Source: Chaetoceros tenuissimus (Eukaryota; Bacillariophyta; Thalassiosirophyceae; Chaetocerotales; Chaetocerotaceae). Taken from it: a stretch of DNA of 64,000 nt. Of the stretch, positions 63,612 to 64,000 are shown piece by piece. The position numbers were made by a program, and so were the translations under genes. Each line of letters starts with the position of its first letter. The stretch's first letter is position 1. The stretch lies in the NCBI GenBank assembly GCA_021927905.1, contig BLLK01000038.1, positions 682,001 to 746,000 on the forward strand. Reading direction: 5' to 3'. Below the pieces are notes generated by a model. That model was not told the DNA's origin. It did no database searches and saw nothing but the letters and a program-made list of their open reading frames with translations.

Positions 63612-64000
63612 TTCAATATGTGGTATTGCTGGTTTGGGGAGGAAAAGTCAAAATACAAGATACTAGTATTTGTGGTTGATAGTAGAGGGGTAAGTAGGTG
63701 GTTGGTGGGTGAATGATAGTTATATTACTTTCACTTCACGTGCTAAGTACCACGCTATTTTACTATCTCTATCTTGTTACCACACCACCACCCTATGTAC
63801 ATCATTGTGGAATTTTAATAGTTTAGTAAGTTTCAAAAGAAAACACTGTGGGAGTGCCATCTTAATTTTGCTTCTTATTGGGGCGGAAGGTTGGTTATCT
63901 AAAGCGAGAACTGCATTACGTACGGTAAGTGCTCTCTCCAAGAGTTTATCTTTTCTCAAGAAGAGAAGTTCATATAATTGTGATATAAACTGCCTTCCTC
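63612..64000. other. Right-edge intergenic DNA
   Basis: 389 bp upstream of the last gene. A 60-codon minus frame at 63777-63959 has no supporting features. No RNA gene is seen. Confidence 0.4.

Overview
The window looks like nuclear DNA of a diatom or close stramenopile alga. It is AT-rich and dense in genes, which are short and compact. Introns are mostly 68-81 bp with GTAAGT/GTGAGT-type donors and AG acceptors. Many proteins start with a signal peptide followed by a cleavage-site phenylalanine (AFAP, AFTP, GFAAP, SFTF), the bipartite plastid-targeting signature of algae with red-derived complex plastids. A PsbQ-like photosystem II subunit and a three-copy DUF6824 protein, a domain abundant in diatoms, agree with this. 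Genus and species cannot be told from the sequence alone. Left part (1-6.7 kb): a partial coiled-coil gene, a 914-bp TTAA-flanked MITE-like element, a plastid unknown, a thylakoid-lumen FKBP isomerase, a stand-alone RRM protein, a plastid methyltransferase and a Cwc24/RNF113-type splicing factor. Accessory block (6.85-12.3 kb): more AT-rich, bounded by imperfect inverted repeats, with a broken PIF1-like helicase, a nucleotidyltransferase-fold gene, an exact three-copy 296-bp tandem repeat cutting through a small ORF, and an ORF resembling a Ulp1-type protease. Core region (13-18.7 kb): a zinc-finger protein, a three-exon Popeye-like gene, PsbQ, a bacterial-type glucokinase, tRNA-Met(CAT) and a small Tudor-like protein. 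Decay region (18.7-22.9 kb): at least two decaying copies of an ankyrin-like family whose intact member lies at 59.6-60.9 kb, plus a small gene with an internal stop. Region 23-32.5 kb: a repeat-module protein, a very large plastid AAA+ ATPase and the DUF6824 protein. Region 32.5-36 kb is gene-poor and holds a foldback element with a 19-bp minisatellite. Right part (36-63.6 kb): mostly single-copy genes: kinesin-4, a heavily N-glycosylated type II membrane protein, a GT8 glycosyltransferase, a family-6 (deoxyinosine) DNA glycosylase, a CIA30 protein, a Crypton tyrosine recombinase, an OMS1-like methyltransferase, TRAPPC4, a plastid SelU-type selenoprotein with in-frame TGA, an ABC1/ADCK kinase, a 2-phosphoglycerate-kinase-like protein, complex I subunit NDUFB2, the ankyrin-like protein, an RlmL-type rRNA methyltransferase and a plastid membrane unknown. 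Functions group around plastid biogenesis and redox, mitochondrial assembly and secretory traffic. There is no operon logic; genes are arranged as divergent or closely convergent pairs, several with only 12-30 bp between stop codons. The best leads for novelty are the selenoprotein, the Popeye-like gene, the Crypton, the inverted-repeat-bounded block with its triplication, and the two foldback/MITE elements.
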